17,129 nt of DNA from JBNJDW01 sp051745265. GTDB taxonomy: Bacteria; Pseudomonadota; Alphaproteobacteria; Micavibrionales; CSBR16-224. Under the pieces are notes generated by a model that searched no databases, was not told where the DNA came from, and saw nothing but the letters and a program-made list of their open reading frames with translations. Location: contig JBNJDW010000014.1 of the NCBI GenBank assembly GCA_051745265.1, positions 1 through 17,129 on the forward strand, in the 5' to 3' direction. The position numbers and the translations under genes are program-made. The first letter of the stretch is position 1. Each line of letters starts with the position of its first letter. This document shows positions 14,370-17,129 of the stretch, piece by piece.

Positions 14370-14460
14370 GGAGACGTGGCCGAGTGGCTGAAGGCGCACG
14401 CTTGGAAAGCGTGTATGCGGTAATCCCGTATCGTGGGTTCGAATCCCACCGTCTCCGCCA
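14370..14460 (+). tRNA. tRNA-Ser (anticodon GGA), CCA encoded
   Basis: The acceptor strands GGAGACG (14370-14376) and CGTCTCC (14450-14456) pair fully, followed by discriminator G and encoded CCA (14458-14460). The anticodon loop TTGGAAA (14402-14408) sits on a CACGC/GCGTG stem, giving anticodon GGA for UCC/UCU. A long variable arm (about 14414-14432) is typical of class II serine tRNAs. The T arm GTGGG-TTCGAAT-CCCAC is canonical. The DNA downstream is noticeably more A+T-rich, so this gene may border an acquired segment. Confidence 0.98.
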
Positions 14461-14563
14461 TTTATAGTCTGGTCATTTCCCAATATTAGAGGGCACTTGC
14501 CCCGAGTCCCAAAAGTTGCGGTTTTTTTTGCGCGTAGTGCTGCAACCCTAAAATATAATTGTT

Positions 14564-14585
14564 AAAATTTTTTAGAAAATTTTTT
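14564..14585. repeat. A+T direct repeat in the gap between tRNA-Ser and the oxidoreductase gene
   Basis: AAAATTTTTT occurs at 14564-14573 and again at 14576-14585, separated by AG. Each copy is partly self-complementary. It lies 15 bases beyond the stop codon of the minus-strand oxidoreductase and could contribute to its 3' end or to DNA bending. The remainder of the 140-base gap holds a small GGGC/GCCC hairpin (14491-14502) and an eight-T run (14522-14529), possibly the tRNA transcript end; no gene is seen. Confidence 0.5.
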
Positions 14586-14600
14586 GTTAATGGGTCTTGT

Positions 14601-15575
14601 TTATAAATGTATGTCTTGTTTTTCTTTGGCATCAAGTAACAGACGGTGCAACTCTATTGAATGATCGAAGTTGCTTTTCTTTGTTTCGTATTTATTTATT
14701 AAATCATCGAACAAAGCAACATAGTGGTTAACCAATCTAGCATTATCATTCTGCAGATCTTTAAGCAGGCTGCGCTCTCGATTCTTAATGCTGTATATTT
14801 TTTCTTCGCTATGTTGTAGTAAAATTATGTCGTGTTGATAATAAAGTGTCGTCGTTTTTCTGTTTACCCCCAGTGTCCAATTTGTATCAATTGCGCCGAA
14901 ACCGTTTTTTCCATTACGTTTAAAGGAGACAACAGCATTTCCTTGTATTTGATCACATTGATAATGCTCTGTTTTTGTCATACGCGCTTCATCAATAGAT
15001 AAATCTTTCGGATTAATCATCCTACCGATGACACTTAAGGCATTAATACCACTGTCCACCCAAGAGCCGCCTAAGCTTTTAGACATTGGAGAAAGTGCAC
15101 CATCTTCCATTATATAGGGATCAAAAAAGGAACAGCTAAATCCGATCAAATCTCCGTATTGCCCCTGATTTTCTTTTTCATGATTAATCCACCAATTTAA
15201 ATCCCGTGCGTAAGCCGCATGAAAGGCTATAGCAATAAACTGGCCATGTTTTTTAGAAAGCGTTATTAAATTATCTAATTCATCATGTGATGTGCACATT
15301 GGCTTTTCCAAGATAACTGAACGTCCTGCTTCAATCACCTCTTTACCTATTTCATAATGCAATTCATTTGGTACAGATACTAGAATGATGTCAGCTTGGG
15401 CATTTTTCAGCATCGATTCCAGGCTCGCGTAAGTCTTTACGTTTTTTTGAAGTTGTTTATATTTGGAAGGGTCAATATCATATGCATCTGTTAAAATAAC
15501 TTTTTTGGACTGCTCTATCGCTTGTATTTGGAAGTTAGAAATATGCCCTATACCAACTATTCCAATCTTAATCAT
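14601..15575 (-). CDS. Gfo/Idh/MocA family NAD(P)-dependent oxidoreductase, aldose 1-dehydrogenase-like
   Basis: The 324-residue protein has an N-terminal Rossmann fold with GIVGIGHIS (5-13) for NAD(P), and EKPMCTS (90-96), where Lys91 is the conserved active-site lysine of the family. GGSWVDSGINALS (169-181) has Asp174 and Asn178 rather than the usual D-x-x-x-H. This Asp/Asn pair is the arrangement of L-arabinose and D-galactose 1-dehydrogenases, so sugar oxidation to a lactone is a reasonable guess. I chose the ATG at 15575 because AGAGG lies just upstream on the minus strand and the Rossmann motif follows at once; an ATG at 15608 would add 11 residues. The gene is clearly more A+T-rich than its left-hand neighbours. 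It stands alone, so the substrate is unknown. Confidence 0.85.
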   Translation of the reverse strand: MIKIGIVGIGHISNFQIQAIEQSKKVILTDAYDIDPSKYKQLQKNVKTYASLESMLKNAQADIILVSVPNELHYEIGKEVIEAGRSVILEKPMCTSHDELDNLITLSKKHGQFIAIAFHAAYARDLNWWINHEKENQGQYGDLIGFSCSFFDPYIMEDGALSPMSKSLGGSWVDSGINALSVIGRMINPKDLSIDEARMTKTEHYQCDQIQGNAVVSFKRNGKNGFGAIDTNWTLGVNRKTTTLYYQHDIILLQHSEEKIYSIKNRERSLLKDLQNDNARLVNHYVALFDDLINKYETKKSNFDHSIELHRLLLDAKEKQDIHL

Positions 15576-15713
15576 AGTGAAGCCTCTAAATAATTTTACT
15601 ACATCCATATTAAATCATATCAAATAGAAAATTTATCGATAGACTAAATCCATCGCCATTTTTCCGCCCGTTTATTATTTCTTCGAAAGCTTCGAAAAAA
15701 AATATTTTTAATT

Positions 15714-15742
15714 TTGCAAATCCATTTCAGCAACTTTATATT
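15714..15742 (+). promoter_or_regulatory. Promoter giving a probable leaderless mRNA
   Basis: TTGCAA (15714-15719), a 17-base spacer and TATATT (15737-15742) match sigma-70 spacing. Transcription would start about 7 bases on, at or next to the ATG at 15750. The gene has no Shine-Dalgarno sequence, which fits leaderless translation. The divergent gap 15576-15749 also contains two copies of CTTCGAAA (15681-15688 and 15690-15697) of unknown meaning. Confidence 0.5.
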
Positions 15743-15749
15743 ATTCAGT

Positions 15750-16853
15750 ATGAAAAACAAATCTCTCGTATTCGTCGTATTAATAGCGCTCTTTATTCTT
15801 GTGCGTCCTGCCACGGCTGAAAATGCGCCTTCTTATCCGCCTATGCCGGCATTTATTGATCAGGATCTACAAGAAGTGGGCATAACATATAATCAATATA
15901 TGTCCCGGAATATTGATAATTTTACAGGATATTCGTTAAGTCACTATATAAAAGAAAAGGCTGGATCAGCAGATTACGACGAAAAGATCATAGGCGATTT
16001 TGAGGAAGAAACCAAAAATGGAACATGGCACGCATCATTATCCTATGATGAGATTAACAATATAGAGGCTGGCATGCCTTCGTTTATTATCTCCAAAGCT
16101 ACCGGACATGCTGAAGCTGATTCTGGAGATGAAGTTGCCTTTCCATCGCCAAAGGATACCCCGGCCGCCTATTTTAAGACCTTTCCGGAAGGTTTAAACA
16201 CCTATATATTCCAATATCGGGAAATGTATTTCATGAATCCGGACAATGATACGCTCTTTGATGCAAATGAATTCAAAGATATGCTAAAATATTATTTTTC
16301 CAGAGCAGATATTGACGGCAACAAGACCCTATCTGCTCAAGAAGTTGCAAAAGCTAGGGAGATGGATTCCGCATTCCTGTGGCTACAAGCTAAATGCCCC
16401 CTATATATAACATCACCGAAAACAAATCTGGTTTCTGTTAGTCTCGGTCGCTATGGTTCTATTTCTGACCGTGAAAAAAAAGAGCTGCCCCGCCATCATT
16501 CCACCGTTCATATTGCAGAGGATATGGAGCCTTTTTATCTGTCTTTAAACAGCTATGAACCTATAGATTGGACATTTACTGGCAATACAGACAGCATTAT
16601 CAAAGTCGTTTTCACTGAAAATTATAAATATTTTTCTGGGGATACGGAAATCAGCGGAATTTCACAAGATAAAATTGAACGTGATCTGTCGAATTGCATG
16701 AAGCCCTATTCCGATAAAGACAAGAATATAATTAACAAGGCCCAGACCGCCAATCAAATCCGTTTTGGCCAAAAAGCTGATATGATTTCAGGATCTTACG
16801 CATATCACGATATAGATATTTCCAATAGCGGCATTACAATTCGCGAAGAATAA
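15750..16853 (+). CDS. Secreted EF-hand protein of unknown function
   Basis: The 367-residue product starts with a signal peptide (MKNKSLVFVVLIALFILVRPATA, 1-23). A paired EF-hand lies in the middle. Loop 1 is NPDNDTLFDANE (163-174). Loop 2, DIDGNKTLSAQE (187-198), has Asp, Asp, Asn, Thr, Ser and Glu at the calcium-coordinating positions. Downstream, HIAEDMEPFYLSLNSYEPID (254-273), then WTF, resembles the YEPVxW beta-strand motif found in some bacterial extracellular proteins. Two Cys (217, 316) could form a disulfide. I chose the ATG at 15750 because it gives a clean signal peptide; a TTG at 15714 falls in the -35. No enzyme motif is seen. A+T-rich composition matches its neighbour and suggests shared foreign origin. 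Confidence 0.78.
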   Translation: MKNKSLVFVVLIALFILVRPATAENAPSYPPMPAFIDQDLQEVGITYNQYMSRNIDNFTGYSLSHYIKEKAGSADYDEKIIGDFEEETKNGTWHASLSYDEINNIEAGMPSFIISKATGHAEADSGDEVAFPSPKDTPAAYFKTFPEGLNTYIFQYREMYFMNPDNDTLFDANEFKDMLKYYFSRADIDGNKTLSAQEVAKAREMDSAFLWLQAKCPLYITSPKTNLVSVSLGRYGSISDREKKELPRHHSTVHIAEDMEPFYLSLNSYEPIDWTFTGNTDSIIKVVFTENYKYFSGDTEISGISQDKIERDLSNCMKPYSDKDKNIINKAQTANQIRFGQKADMISGSYAYHDIDISNSGITIREE

Positions 16854-16913
16854 TCCGCACGGCTCCCATAATTAAAACAGCATTTCAAAATTGTTGAAGA
16901 ACTCCTGATTATA

Positions 16914-16945
16914 AGGGCTTCTTAAAAAAATGATCGACAAGCCCT
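16914..16945 (+). terminator. Hairpin after the EF-hand gene, weak terminator candidate
   Basis: AGGGCTT (16914-16920) and AAGCCCT (16939-16945) form a 7-bp stem with an 18-base loop, 60 bases after the stop. No T-tract follows, so it may stabilise the mRNA end rather than terminate. The rest of 16854-17079 shows no gene. Confidence 0.3.
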
Positions 16946-17015
16946 CTCCATCGCCAGCCATCTACGCCTCCCAATAATAAAGTGAGAAACCGTCGACGCC
17001 CCCAAAGCTATTCGC

Positions 17016-17045
17016 TTTACTTTTAGACCAGACATACCCTATTAT
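17016..17045 (+). promoter_or_regulatory. Candidate promoter of phnA
   Basis: TTTACT (17016-17021), an 18-base spacer and TATTAT (17040-17045) lie 35 bases before the phnA ATG. Confidence 0.45.
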
Positions 17046-17079
17046 TTTCCAAACACTCACCCTAAAACAGGTTCTTTTC

Positions 17080-17129
17080 ATGCATGCCCTTCCACCCTGT
17101 CCCGAATGTCAGTCCGCTTATACCTATGA
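17080..17129 (+). CDS. phnA: PhnA/YjdM-type zinc-ribbon protein, first 16 codons (cut by window edge)
   Basis: The ATG at 17080 opens MHALPPCPECQSAYTY and runs off the window with GA, so the next residue is Glu or Asp. This closely follows the N terminus of E. coli PhnA (YjdM), which begins MSLPHCPKCNSEYTYED. The CPEC pair (residues 7-10) is the first half of the zinc ribbon. The function of PhnA proteins is not well established; despite the name, E. coli PhnA is not required for phosphonate breakdown. The stretch is short, but the match is distinctive. The ribosome site is poor (CAGG about 9 bases upstream). Confidence 0.8.
   Translation, partial: MHALPPCPECQSAYTY

Noticed and set aside
14564..14585. 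A+T direct repeat as a CRISPR or phage attachment site
   Set aside because: Only two 10-base A/T copies with a 2-base spacer and no relation to the tRNA end. It does not fit a CRISPR array, and no att core is shown.
14440..17129. Duplicate of the tRNA-Ser 3' end marking the far edge of an integrated element
   Set aside because: I looked for the T-arm and acceptor sequence downstream and found no second copy within the window, so an attachment site cannot be claimed.

Overview
The window looks like chromosomal DNA from an alphaproteobacterium of medium G+C. Evidence: the ffh-rpsP-rimM-trmD set lies close to leuC-leuD-leuB, an arrangement I associate with alphaproteobacterial genomes; the tRNA encodes its own CCA; most genes have AGGAG-type ribosome binding sites. 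I could not run a taxonomic search. A loose resemblance of the pilin-like protein at 4449-5186 to proteins I associate with Micavibrio-type bacteria is a weak hint only.

Layout. Minus strand, 1-3118: ffh, rpsP, rimM and trmD (trmD cut by the window edge), the translation and secretion operon, with two hairpins between rpsP and rimM. A divergent promoter region (3119-3375) separates it from epmA, the lysyl-tRNA-synthetase paralogue that modifies elongation factor P. Next is a secreted or membrane-anchored pilin-like protein with a calcium-loop motif. leuC-leuD-leuB (5353-8532) encode two of the steps of leucine synthesis. A PfkB-family kinase with its own promoter follows, then an NfeD-type membrane protease and its slipin (SPFH) partner, closed by a strong terminator at 11936-11972.

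The most interesting locus is 12000-14302. A strong extended -10 promoter drives a COOH-NH2 ligase-fold amidoligase that overlaps by 8 bases a class-I glutamine amidotransferase-like (C26) protein. A small unrecognised gene follows on the same strand. This fits a predicted pathway that makes and cleaves, or makes with supplied ammonia, an amide or isopeptide bond on an unknown substrate.

After tRNA-Ser(GGA) (14370-14460) the DNA becomes visibly A+T-rich. This part holds a minus-strand Gfo/Idh/MocA oxidoreductase with the Asp/Asn active-site signature of aldose 1-dehydrogenases, a secreted EF-hand protein that is probably expressed from a leaderless mRNA, and the first 16 codons of a phnA-type zinc-ribbon gene. 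The composition change next to a tRNA gene suggests an acquired segment, although no integrase or repeated attachment site is visible here.
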